From NCBI GenBank assembly GCA_024642765.1, contig JAHEAM010000235.1, positions 1 through 6,250 on the forward strand: a stretch of DNA of 6,250 nt, written 5' to 3'. Shown here piece by piece: positions 1 to 6,250 of the stretch. The notes beneath the pieces were generated by a model that saw nothing but the letters and a program-made list of their open reading frames with translations, made no database searches and was not told the DNA's origin. A program made the position numbers and the translations under genes. The stretch comes from Planctomycetaceae bacterium. Its GTDB lineage: Bacteria; Planctomycetota; Planctomycetia; Pirellulales; Pirellulaceae. The stretch's first letter is position 1; every line of letters starts with the position of its first letter.

Positions 1-1
1 G

Positions 2-1093
2 CTTACGAGCTTGTTTCAAAATTTGGAATCGTCGACGAAACTGGAGCTAATGGTTGAACCAGAGGATGCATTGAAACAAGATAACCTCGCCTACGCAGTG
101 GTGAATCCGCCACGTCTGGCAAATGTCTTGATCGTCTCACCAGGCAATGACTATTTACGTTTAGCGACTGACACTGAACCGATCAAAAAAGTCGCGAATA
201 TCGAATTTCAATCGAGAGACTTTCTCGAAACGGCGGATTATCAAAGGAAGTCGCTTGAGGGCGAGTATGATTTGATAATCTACGATCAGTGTCAGCCAAC
301 GGTCATGCCGCAGTGCAACACATTGTTTTTTGGGACCAAGCCACCGGGCGATGGATGGAAGTTTGGTGAGGTGAAATCGCCATCACCAGTGGTCGATTAT
401 TTTCGCACGCATCCGATGATGAACACTTTGCAATTGACGTCTCTCACGATCCTCGAATCTGCCGCGATCGAAGGCCCGCCAGGAACTCAGAGTTTGTTAG
501 ACTCGTTGCACGGCTCCATTATTGCATTGGCGCCGCGTGGCGGATTGCAAGACCTGGTTGTCTCGTTTCCGCTTTCAAAATTCTCCGATAATGTTACTGA
601 GATCAATACGGATTGGCCGAGCAAGCTTAGTTTCCCACTCTTTATTCAAAACGTGATTAGTGCTCTGGCAGGCGGTTCACGCTATTTGACCGTTGAAAAC
701 ATTGGGCCTGGAGAACTCGCCAGACTTCGACCACCACAGTCGGTCACAAAAATCACGGTTACGACTCCCAATCAAAAACAGTATCAAATCGCCCGCGACA
801 AGAGCAGCGGTTTCCTTTTTTCGCAAACGGACGAAACCGGTGTCTACACTCTGAAGCCTTCCGAGTATTCGTCCATCGATCCACCTGCTAATCAAATTTT
901 TGCGGTCAATCTTTTCGATCCCCAAGAATCCAACTTGGCCGTCCGCGACAAACTGGAAATCGGGTTTGAAGCAGTTGAGGCCAAAACAGAAGTCCTCCCC
1001 GCGCGTTCCGAATTTTGGAAATACGCCGTTGCCGTGGCGCTCATGGTATTATTGCTGGAATGGTTTATTTACAATCGACGAGTATTGATCTAG
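2..1093 (+). CDS. BatA-like/VWA-type membrane protein, C-terminal part (5' end outside window)
   Basis: The frame is open to the left edge, so this is the 3' part of a larger gene; the TTG at 11 is probably an internal codon (preceding codons read L-T-S). Residues here are counted from that TTG. Residues about 20-100 (LAYAVVNPPRLANVLIVSPG, then EYDLIIYDQ) match the segment after the VWA domain in planctomycete BatA/aerotolerance-type proteins: a beta-rich linker, then a Rossmann-like region resembling an inactive amidotransferase fold. Later parts (VVDYFRTHPMM, LVVSFPLSKFSDN, LSFPLFIQNVISAL) fit the same family. The protein ends with one hydrophobic helix at about 336-354, then YNRRVLI, suggesting a C-terminal anchor with a very short basic cytoplasmic tail. 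Full-length relatives usually have an N-terminal BatA region with two helices and a VWA domain; both would lie off the window. Such proteins often sit near MoxR ATPase and DUF58 genes, which cannot be checked here. The family call rests on remembered resemblance; the exact role is unknown. Confidence 0.72.
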   Translation, partial: LTSLFQNLESSTKLELMVEPEDALKQDNLAYAVVNPPRLANVLIVSPGNDYLRLATDTEPIKKVANIEFQSRDFLETADYQRKSLEGEYDLIIYDQCQPTVMPQCNTLFFGTKPPGDGWKFGEVKSPSPVVDYFRTHPMMNTLQLTSLTILESAAIEGPPGTQSLLDSLHGSIIALAPRGGLQDLVVSFPLSKFSDNVTEINTDWPSKLSFPLFIQNVISALAGGSRYLTVENIGPGELARLRPPQSVTKITVTTPNQKQYQIARDKSSGFLFSQTDETGVYTLKPSEYSSIDPPANQIFAVNLFDPQESNLAVRDKLEIGFEAVEAKTEVLPARSEFWKYAVAVALMVLLLEWFIYNRRVLI

Positions 1094-1170
1094 TCGAGAT
1101 ACATGGTTCTCCCGAAGGCACCTCAATTTTTTGGAATTAGAAACAACTTCATAGCCACATTCGAAAGGCA

Positions 1171-1201
1171 GTCCAGAATTAGGATTGGACTTCAGGATTG
1201 G
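1171..1201. repeat. Short inverted and direct repeat upstream of the protease gene
   Basis: GTCCA (1171-1175) and TGGAC (1186-1190) are inverted arms around a 10-base loop. AGGATTGG occurs twice, at 1181-1188 and 1194-1201, a spacing of 13 bp. The second copy touches the -35-like hexamer of the candidate promoter. It could be an operator, but repeats this short can arise by chance in a region of this size. Nothing else is visible in the rest of the 1094-1274 gap. Confidence 0.2.
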
Positions 1202-1226
1202 CATCGAAAGCCGGTACCGTTTTAGT
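1198..1226 (+). promoter_or_regulatory. Candidate sigma70-type promoter for the Lon-like protease gene
   Basis: A TTGGCA hexamer (1198-1203, five of six matches to TTGACA) is followed after exactly 17 bp by TTTAGT (1221-1226, four of six matches to TATAAT). Transcription would start near 1233, about 40 bases before the protease start codon. The gap between the two genes is 181 bp with no convincing terminator after the first gene, so read-through from upstream is also possible. The hexamers fit the general bacterial consensus, but planctomycete promoters are poorly characterised, so this is tentative. Confidence 0.3.
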
Positions 1227-1274
1227 CAGGCTCAAAATTCCAAAACATAAACGAACTTTTTTTAACTAGTGCAC

Positions 1275-3740
1275 ATGACCAAACCACAACAACCACCAAT
1301 TGCACATCCGACCAAATTGAAAATAGAGGAATTGCGATGGATTTGCGATCCCAACCGATTTCCGTTTCAATCGACCAATGACTTGGAAATTTCTGATTCG
1401 ATCCTCGGGCAGGAGACGGCACGCGAGGCGCTGTTGTTTGGTATTGAATGCCTTGCACCAGGCCAGAACGTTTTCGTTCGTGGTGTTCGTGGCACGGGCA
1501 GAATTACATTAGTACGGCAAATGCTTAAACAGTTGCGCCCGCAGACGGATAAGCTTCAAGACCGCTGCTATGTTCACAACTTTTTGCGGCCTGACCGTCC
1601 GCGTCTCATTTCGCTACCGGCCGGTCGTGCACCAGCATTCAAAGTTCGCATGGCGGAATTGAGCGAGTTCGTTGAAGACGGTTTGCGTAAAGCTCTGGAT
1701 AGTGAACCACATTTGTCGCGTCGCGAGAAAGTAAAACTGGCTGTTCAAAAAGAGGTCCTTGCTATTTCCGAACCGCTGGAAAAACGCTTGGCGGAAAACG
1801 GCCTAGCGTTAGTCACTATTCAACAGGGCCCAGTGAATTCGACTGTAATTTTTCCGACGCTCGATGGCGAACCCGTTTCACCAGAACAACTACAAGTGCA
1901 AATCTCGCAAGGAAAGGTCGATGCCGAAATTCTAGGACGCTACGAAGAAAAACTGCCAGAGTTTCAAAACGAACTTGAACGCGTGAGCCGCGAGATGTCA
2001 AATGCGTTTCGCGACGCAAAACAGAGAATCGAGCTATTGAAACAAGATGCCGCGCGGCAACTCCTCAGCGGATTGACCAATTCCATTTTAAATGAATTTA
2101 AGGTGCCGGAAGTCGAAACGTTTATTGGTGATGTTGTCAAGGATGTGATAGAACGACGTATTGTATCGAATGAAGAAGATGAACAGCTCGATCAATTGTA
2201 CGGTGTCAACATTGTCTTGACGCACGCTAATACAACGTTTAGTCCCGTGATTGAGGAAGTCGTTCCGAACCTCATAAACCTGTTGGGAACCGTCGATATC
2301 ACTTATGGGAGTCAAGAGACACCAAGTTCCGACTATCGCGGCATTCGCGGCGGCGCGATTCTGAATGCTGACGCAGGCTATTTGTTGCTCGATGCGGAAG
2401 ACCTTATCGCCGAGCCTGGAGCCTATCGAGCGCTGACACGAACGCTGCGCACGCGGCAATTGGAGATTGTTCCGCCTGAAATCGGTTGGATGCGGCCGAG
2501 TGCCGTTGTGCAACCAGAACCGATTCCGGTGAACCTGCGAGTCATTCTCGTTGGCGATGTTTCCACCTTTTACACATTGGACCATTACGATTCTGATTTT
2601 CGCGAACTGTTCAAAGTGTTGGCGGATTTTGATGATCAACTGCCACGTGATGACGAGAGTTTGCAACATTATGCAGTTGTTATCGCCCAATTAGTTGAGT
2701 CCGACAATCTGACTCCGTTTGATCGAACCGCCATTGCGTCATTGGTTGAACACGGATCTCGCATTGTTTCTCGCGCACACAAGCTAACTGCGAAATTCGG
2801 CCGGATTGCAGACATTGCTCGGGAAGCAGCGTTTCTAGCTAAGCAAGAGAATGCGTCGCTTGTAACCTCGGAACACGTGCGAGAAACGGTTCGACGGACT
2901 CGCAGCAGAGCGAGTTTACCATCGCGCCGTTTTCAAGAACTTGTCGAGTCGCGTACGATTCGGGTTGACACACACGGAAACGTGGTCGGCCAAATCAATG
3001 GACTTGCGGTCATCCAATCCGGTCCGTTGACATACGGATTTCCAGCTCGAATCACTGCTTCGATCGGTCCTGGTACTGCTGGGCTGATCAATATCGAAGG
3101 CAGCGCACGTATGAGCGGTTCAATTCATACCAAGGGCTTTCATATTCTCGGCGGCTTACTTCGCAACTTATTGCAAACCAATCACCCTCTATCATTTAGC
3201 GCCTCACTTACTTTCGAACAAAGTTACGGTGGTATTGACGGTGATTCAGCGAGTGGAGCAGAAATGATTTGTTTGCTCAGTGCGCTGACCGACATTCCGC
3301 TGCGACAGAATCTCGCGATAACTGGTGCGATCGATCAACTTGGGCACTTGCAAGCAATTGGCGGCGTGAACGAAAAAATCGAAGGCTTTTTTGACGCTTG
3401 CAACTATGCCGGTCTGACGGGCGACCAAGGTGTTGTGATTCCAAAATCCAATGCAGGCGACCTGATGTTACGTCCCGATGTATTGGAAGTCGCCCGTTCC
3501 GGACGATTTCACGTCTATGCCGTCGAAACAATTTTTGAAGCGATCGAATTGTTTACAGGCGTGCCGACCTCTCCGATTTCAAACGGTACCTACGCAGAAG
3601 GCTCCGTGCTCGGAATAGCAGTGGACCGCGCTAGACTATTTTGGGAAAAGACTTTGGCTGCTCCCGTTCAGCTAACGCCTCGAGAAACAACCATCGCAGG
3701 GGCAGCTGCAATTGTCGCCGATTCCAAAACGGAAACTTAA
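1275..3740 (+). CDS. Lon-like protease: degenerate AAA module (AAA_32/LonC-YcbZ type) with S16 domain
   Basis: A complete 821-residue protein, probably a cytoplasmic Lon-type peptidase that degrades unfolded or selected proteins. The AAA module begins at about 20 (RWICDPNRFPF, then the ILGQE motif at 43-47). The P-loop position reads GVRGTGRI at 70-77, with Arg for the usual Lys. A long, charged, helix-rich insert (about 130-300, coiled-coil-like at 224-265) interrupts the AAA fold. The Walker B region is GYLLLDAED (368-376). The sensor-1 position is probably Asp428, and Arg443 in DFRELF may be an arginine finger. The S16 domain spans about 565-765, with catalytic Ser658 in GDSAS and Lys701 in GGVNEKIEG. 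Their 43-residue spacing equals that in E. coli Lon (Ser679/Lys722). There is no classical Lon N-terminal substrate domain, which fits the AAA_32 subfamily. ATG at 1275 is preferred; GTG at 1269 is two codons upstream, and an in-frame stop at 1263 excludes anything longer. No clear ribosome binding site is seen. Confidence 0.9.
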   Translation: MTKPQQPPIAHPTKLKIEELRWICDPNRFPFQSTNDLEISDSILGQETAREALLFGIECLAPGQNVFVRGVRGTGRITLVRQMLKQLRPQTDKLQDRCYVHNFLRPDRPRLISLPAGRAPAFKVRMAELSEFVEDGLRKALDSEPHLSRREKVKLAVQKEVLAISEPLEKRLAENGLALVTIQQGPVNSTVIFPTLDGEPVSPEQLQVQISQGKVDAEILGRYEEKLPEFQNELERVSREMSNAFRDAKQRIELLKQDAARQLLSGLTNSILNEFKVPEVETFIGDVVKDVIERRIVSNEEDEQLDQLYGVNIVLTHANTTFSPVIEEVVPNLINLLGTVDITYGSQETPSSDYRGIRGGAILNADAGYLLLDAEDLIAEPGAYRALTRTLRTRQLEIVPPEIGWMRPSAVVQPEPIPVNLRVILVGDVSTFYTLDHYDSDFRELFKVLADFDDQLPRDDESLQHYAVVIAQLVESDNLTPFDRTAIASLVEHGSRIVSRAHKLTAKFGRIADIAREAAFLAKQENASLVTSEHVRETVRRTRSRASLPSRRFQELVESRTIRVDTHGNVVGQINGLAVIQSGPLTYGFPARITASIGPGTAGLINIEGSARMSGSIHTKGFHILGGLLRNLLQTNHPLSFSASLTFEQSYGGIDGDSASGAEMICLLSALTDIPLRQNLAITGAIDQLGHLQAIGGVNEKIEGFFDACNYAGLTGDQGVVIPKSNAGDLMLRPDVLEVARSGRFHVYAVETIFEAIELFTGVPTSPISNGTYAEGSVLGIAVDRARLFWEKTLAAPVQLTPRETTIAGAAAIVADSKTET

Positions 3741-3746
3741 CAAACT

Positions 3747-3780
3747 CATTTTTAATGCTTTGGCCACTTGAGCAAAAATG
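3747..3780. terminator. Weak, possibly bidirectional terminator hairpin between convergent genes
   Basis: The 43-bp gap between the protease stop codon and the cysS stop codon holds CATTTTT (3747-3753) and AAAAATG (3774-3780) as inverted arms. They enclose an inner GCT/AGC stem (3757-3759 and 3771-3773) around an 11-base loop, with AAT at 3754-3756 bulged. A/T runs on both sides would give U-rich tracts in either direction. The stem is short and AT-rich, so its stability is doubtful; the convergent location is the main support. Confidence 0.35.
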
Positions 3781-3783
3781 GAT

Positions 3784-5298
3784 TTACGCCAGGGTCTTTT
3801 GGATCGTGGTTCCCTCTTTGGTTGTGCGGACTTCGAAGCCAGCATCTTTGATGCGTGTGCGGAGTTCGTCTGCGAGTGAAAAGTTCTTCTCTCGGCGAGC
3901 TTCGTCGAGTTCTGCGCACCATTGCTGCGCTTGCATTAAGCTTTCACTTTCTTCGGAAACAGTTTCAGAATCCAAAAACTCGTAGCCCTCGTTGATTGGT
4001 GCCACGGACAACACCGAGTTGAGCACTTTCCAAATCCCCAAGGCCTCGTGTGGATTACTATGTCTCGATGTTGCCCAGGGGATGACCACCGCAAGCGCAC
4101 CGGCGATATTCAAGTCATCGGCGAGTGCTTGACTAAATTCTTTGAGCACTGGATGTGAGAGATCAACCTGCGCGGCCTCACCGGCGGATCGTTCTTCTAG
4201 GTCCTGTCGCATCTCCATCAAGCGGCGAACTGTTGTTGCAGAATCGCCAAGTCCCTTGCGAGTAAAGTTCAAGTTGGTGCGGTAATGAGCTTTAATCAAT
4301 TCGAATCGCAATACCGCTGGGTGCACGTTTGACTGCGTGACTCGACCTTCGAACACATCGCGAGCCGTGAAAAAGTTTCCTTGCGATTTCGACATTTTTT
4401 CGCCTTCCACAAACAAGAAGCTCGCGTGTAGCCAATAATTCGCAAAGCGATCTTTTCCTGTCGCACCGCACGATTGGGCAATTTCGCATTCGTGGTGGGG
4501 GAACTTAAGGTCTTCACCACCTGTGTGAATATCGATTGTGTCACGACCCAATAGTTTCTTGGCCATCACGGAGCATTCGATATGCCAACCGGGGTAACCG
4601 GTACCCCATGGCGAATCCCACTTCATGATGTGGTGATTATCTGGCTTCCAAAGCATGAAGTCAGACGGATGACGCTTTTGCGATTGGTTTTCCACAGAAA
4701 CTCGACCACCCGCACCACTTTGTAGCTTTTCCAGAGTGTTGCCACTCAACTGACCATAGTTCGGAAAACTCTCCACACTAAAATAGACAACGCCATCTTC
4801 AGCCACATACGCATGATCGTTTGCGATCAACTTGCCAATCATTTCTTGCATGCCAGCGATGTGTTCGGTCGCGCGCGGGACGCGTTCGGGATACTCAAAA
4901 GCGATCTTGTAACCTAACTTTCGTGCGTCATCGAGAAACGCATTTGTATAATATTGAGCGATTTGGTACGGGTCATCAGGATTCGTAACGGCTCCTTCCG
5001 GAACGCGACCTGACTTCTTGTTGGCTTTCATGCGTTCCGCAGCAAGATTCATCTTGTCTTCTTCCCCGTCCGTCATGTGCCCAACGTCCGTAATATTCAT
5101 CACGTGGTCAACGTGATAACCTTCCATTTCCAAATAGCGGCGCAGCAAGTCACCAAACAGAAACGAACGAAAGTTTCCGATGTGCGCCAGGTCATATACC
5201 GTTGGCCCGCAACTGTACATCCGGACAACATTGGGTTCGATCGAATGAAACGGTTCCAAACGATTCGTAAGTGAATTGTAGAATTGAATGTTGTTCAT
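3784..5298 (-). CDS. cysS: Cysteinyl-tRNA synthetase
   Basis: A complete 504-residue class I aminoacyl-tRNA synthetase that attaches cysteine to tRNA-Cys using ATP in the cytoplasm. The Rossmann catalytic core carries YSCGPTVYD (28-36) and the HIGH-type motif HIGN at 39-42. The signature KMSKS is at 301-305. The zinc ligands that select cysteine are all present by alignment with the E. coli enzyme: Cys30, Cys242 (GWHIECS), His268 and Glu272 (FPHHECE). PRATEH (141-146) and FMLWKPD (214-220) are further family hallmarks. From about 320 the protein continues into the helical anticodon-binding (DALR-like) region and the usual C-terminal tail (KDAGFEVRTTKEGT). It is longer than E. coli CysS (461 residues), mostly from extra residues between NITDV (68-72) and PRAT. 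ATG at 5298 places YSCGPT at the normal distance from the N terminus. The only AGGA upstream is about 18 bases away, so no standard ribosome binding site decides the start. Confidence 0.97.
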   Translation of the reverse strand: MNNIQFYNSLTNRLEPFHSIEPNVVRMYSCGPTVYDLAHIGNFRSFLFGDLLRRYLEMEGYHVDHVMNITDVGHMTDGEEDKMNLAAERMKANKKSGRVPEGAVTNPDDPYQIAQYYTNAFLDDARKLGYKIAFEYPERVPRATEHIAGMQEMIGKLIANDHAYVAEDGVVYFSVESFPNYGQLSGNTLEKLQSGAGGRVSVENQSQKRHPSDFMLWKPDNHHIMKWDSPWGTGYPGWHIECSVMAKKLLGRDTIDIHTGGEDLKFPHHECEIAQSCGATGKDRFANYWLHASFLFVEGEKMSKSQGNFFTARDVFEGRVTQSNVHPAVLRFELIKAHYRTNLNFTRKGLGDSATTVRRLMEMRQDLEERSAGEAAQVDLSHPVLKEFSQALADDLNIAGALAVVIPWATSRHSNPHEALGIWKVLNSVLSVAPINEGYEFLDSETVSEESESLMQAQQWCAELDEARREKNFSLADELRTRIKDAGFEVRTTKEGTTIQKTLA

Positions 5299-5341
5299 TG
5301 TTTCGTGTTAAAGTTGTCCTGTGACGAAAGAAAGTCGTATA

Positions 5342-5381
5342 TCAGTTCCTGATTGTCAATCGTGAAGAGTCGTATTTCACG
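5342..5381. promoter_or_regulatory. Chain of short inverted repeats in the cysS leader (possible operator or 5' UTR structure)
   Basis: Three perfect small inverted repeats lie in tandem. CGTGAA/TTCACG has arms at 5361-5366 and 5376-5381 with a 9-base loop. GATTG/CAATC lies around a single base at 5351-5361. TCAG/CTGA lies at 5342-5345 and 5349-5352. The first is about 63-83 bases upstream of the cysS start and lies at the predicted transcription start, so it could be a 5' hairpin of the mRNA or a binding site for a repressor. No known riboswitch or T-box hallmark is visible. The function is inferred from position only. Confidence 0.3.
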
Positions 5382-5388
5382 GATTGAA

Positions 5389-5416
5389 ATTACAAAAATC
5401 TCGCCTGATTTGGCAA
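5389..5416 (-). promoter_or_regulatory. Candidate sigma70-type promoter for cysS
   Basis: On the minus strand, TTGCCA (positions 5416-5411) matches the -35 consensus at five of six bases. After a 16-bp spacer, TGTAAT (5394-5389) matches the -10 consensus at five of six. Transcription would begin near 5382, leaving a leader of about 84 bases before the cysS ATG. The -35 box lies inside a stem of the putative terminator of the gene upstream, so the two signals overlap. The match is good for this genome type but unproven. Confidence 0.4.
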
Positions 5417-5432
5417 GCTCGAATTGCCGCGA
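5394..5432 (-). terminator. Candidate terminator after the toroid-repeat gene
   Basis: Nine bases beyond the stop codon of the upstream minus-strand gene, the transcript could form a two-part stem. TCGC (5432-5429) would pair with GCGA (5404-5401), and GGCAA (5428-5424) with TTGCC (5416-5412), around a 7-base loop and with a 7-base bulge on one side. The stem is followed by GAT and five T residues (5398-5394 read on the minus strand). The bulge weakens it, but the U-tract sits at the expected place. Confidence 0.35.
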
Positions 5433-5441
5433 ATTTCTAAA

Positions 5442-6250
5442 TTACCGTTTCTGGCGAACGACCTCGATTGGCGCATAACGATAATAGGATTCCAAACATA
5501 AGGTTGCAAGCGCAGTCGAATAGACTGTTCCACCGTAACCGGCCCACAGACCGTCCGCAGGCCAACTACCTGCCTCCGGACCTGATTGAACTTGGTGAGC
5601 CAATAGAACCGGCTTCATTTTTGCGTTCCATTGTCTCCAATATTGATCACCCGAATTGTGCATCGCCATTGTGCCGTAATACCAATAGTAGTAGTTCACG
5701 TTGTCGATCCTCGGTGGGTTCTGAAGAATCCACGATGCGGCTTCGTCAATGGTCTCTATAGCAACGGTTTCTTGCAGCAGGAATCGAACCGCCAAGGCCT
5801 CGGCAGTCATCGAAACCGACGGTCCCTCTTCTGGACGATAGCAACCCAATCCCTCAGAATTTCCTCGGGTACACATTCCTAAGAATCGTTGCATGCCATG
5901 AAGCGCTGTTTCGGGAACTGAAATGCCCCCCAGACTCGCGCTGTGTATCGAAAGGACTTGCCAACCAAATTGGCTCATATCGCCAGCGTCACCTGGTTTA
6001 TATCGCCACCCACCATCATTTGGGTTCTGTGCACTCAGCGAGTATTTGACTGCACGTTCAACGGGTGCCATTAAATTTGGGTCGCCGGTTACGGCCAATG
6101 CTTCACTCAATGCGAGCATTGCCATGCTGTGGCAATACATGCGCGAGAAGGCGTGTGCATTGCCTGCCAAACACCCGTCGGCAGTCTGCTGTTTCGAAAG
6201 GAAATCCAGTCCCTTGCGAACCGCGTCACGATAGTCACCTTCGTATTGTG
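5442..6250 (-). CDS. Prenyltransferase/squalene-cyclase-type toroid repeat protein, C-terminal part (5' end outside window)
   Basis: The frame stays open to the right edge, giving 268 C-terminal residues of a longer protein; the TTG at 6170 is probably internal, because the codons before it (KGLDFLSKQQTADGC) already form a typical repeat. Counting from the first full codon at 6248, helical repeats with QW-like turns occur at about 13-29 (GLDFLSKQQTADGCLAG), 66-86 (AVKYSLSAQ, DGGWRYKPGD), 103-140, 171-208 and 218-256. The end (GGTVYSTALATLCLESYYRY) is the conserved tail of a family common in planctomycetes. The fold should be an alpha/alpha toroid like squalene-hopene cyclase and protein prenyltransferase subunits. 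No DXDD acid motif of hopene cyclases appears in this part, and none of the usual C-terminal cyclase aromatic pattern is obvious, so cyclase activity should not be assumed. A signal peptide, if present, lies outside the window. The gene ends 143 bp before cysS in the same direction, with a likely terminator between them, so the two are probably separate units. The fold call is firm; the biochemical role is unknown. Confidence 0.8.
   Translation of the reverse strand, partial: QYEGDYRDAVRKGLDFLSKQQTADGCLAGNAHAFSRMYCHSMAMLALSEALAVTGDPNLMAPVERAVKYSLSAQNPNDGGWRYKPGDAGDMSQFGWQVLSIHSASLGGISVPETALHGMQRFLGMCTRGNSEGLGCYRPEEGPSVSMTAEALAVRFLLQETVAIETIDEAASWILQNPPRIDNVNYYYWYYGTMAMHNSGDQYWRQWNAKMKPVLLAHQVQSGPEAGSWPADGLWAGYGGTVYSTALATLCLESYYRYAPIEVVRQKR

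Noticed and set aside
11..1093. TTG at position 11 as the true start of the first gene
   Set aside because: The frame is open to the left edge, and the family normally has an N-terminal membrane region and VWA domain before this segment, so the gene is cut rather than starting here.
1222..1458. A minus-strand open frame covering the gap before the protease gene
   Set aside because: It overlaps the conserved start of the protease AAA module and has no recognisable product.
2088..2690. A 200-codon open frame on the minus strand inside the protease gene
   Set aside because: It lies wholly within a well-supported coding region on the other strand, has no recognisable motif, and its composition is that of an antisense reading of the protease.
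3641..3985. A plus-strand open frame spanning the end of the protease gene and the end of cysS
   Set aside because: It overlaps two convincing genes, and its sequence is low-complexity Ser/Arg-rich, as expected from a frameshifted and antisense reading.
5299..5441. T-box riboswitch controlling cysS
   Set aside because: T-boxes are mostly found in Firmicutes, the gap is too short for a full one, and the conserved AGGGTGGNACCGCG-type antiterminator sequence is absent.
5468..6234. Several plus-strand open frames over the toroid-repeat gene
   Set aside because: All lie antisense to a strongly supported coding region and show no family resemblance.
1..6250. Mobile element, CRISPR array, tRNA/rRNA or defence system
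   Set aside because: No terminal repeats, regularly spaced repeats, RNA gene signatures, transposase or nuclease motifs were seen; the genes look like ordinary chromosomal ones.

Overview
The window looks like an ordinary chromosomal segment of a Planctomycetota bacterium, probably of Pirellulales/Planctomycetales type. The grounds are: G+C near 50% by eye; no good Shine-Dalgarno sequence at either visible start; the C-terminal half of a planctomycete-style BatA/VWA membrane protein; a cysteinyl-tRNA synthetase with an enlarged segment after its NITDVGHMTD motif; and an alpha/alpha-toroid protein of the squalene-cyclase/prenyltransferase-repeat type ending in a YSTALATLCLESYYRY-like motif. 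The lineage is inferred from remembered family resemblance, not from a search.

Layout from left to right. Positions 2-1093 (+) hold the 3' part of a BatA-like/VWA-type protein, cut by the left edge and ending in one C-terminal membrane helix. Positions 1094-1274 are a 181-bp gap with a plausible promoter and a short repeat. Positions 1275-3740 (+) encode a complete 821-residue Lon-like protease: a degenerate AAA module with a long helical insert, then an S16 domain with an intact Ser/Lys dyad. A 43-bp convergent gap holds a weak hairpin. Positions 3784-5298 (-) encode complete cysS. Positions 5299-5441 are a 143-bp gap that appears to pack a terminator, a promoter and a chain of small inverted repeats. 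Positions 5442-6250 (-) hold the 3' part of the toroid-repeat protein, cut by the right edge.

The genes do not form an obvious pathway. The two left genes point right, the two right genes point left, and they meet between the protease gene and cysS. Only cysS is clearly housekeeping (charging of tRNA-Cys). The protease probably acts in cytoplasmic protein quality control. The BatA-like protein is a membrane-anchored protein of unclear role, and the toroid protein has no assigned reaction. I found no mobile element, CRISPR array, tRNA, rRNA or new multi-gene system. The most interesting items are the Lon-like protease with altered ATP-binding motifs and the compact regulatory stretch upstream of cysS.
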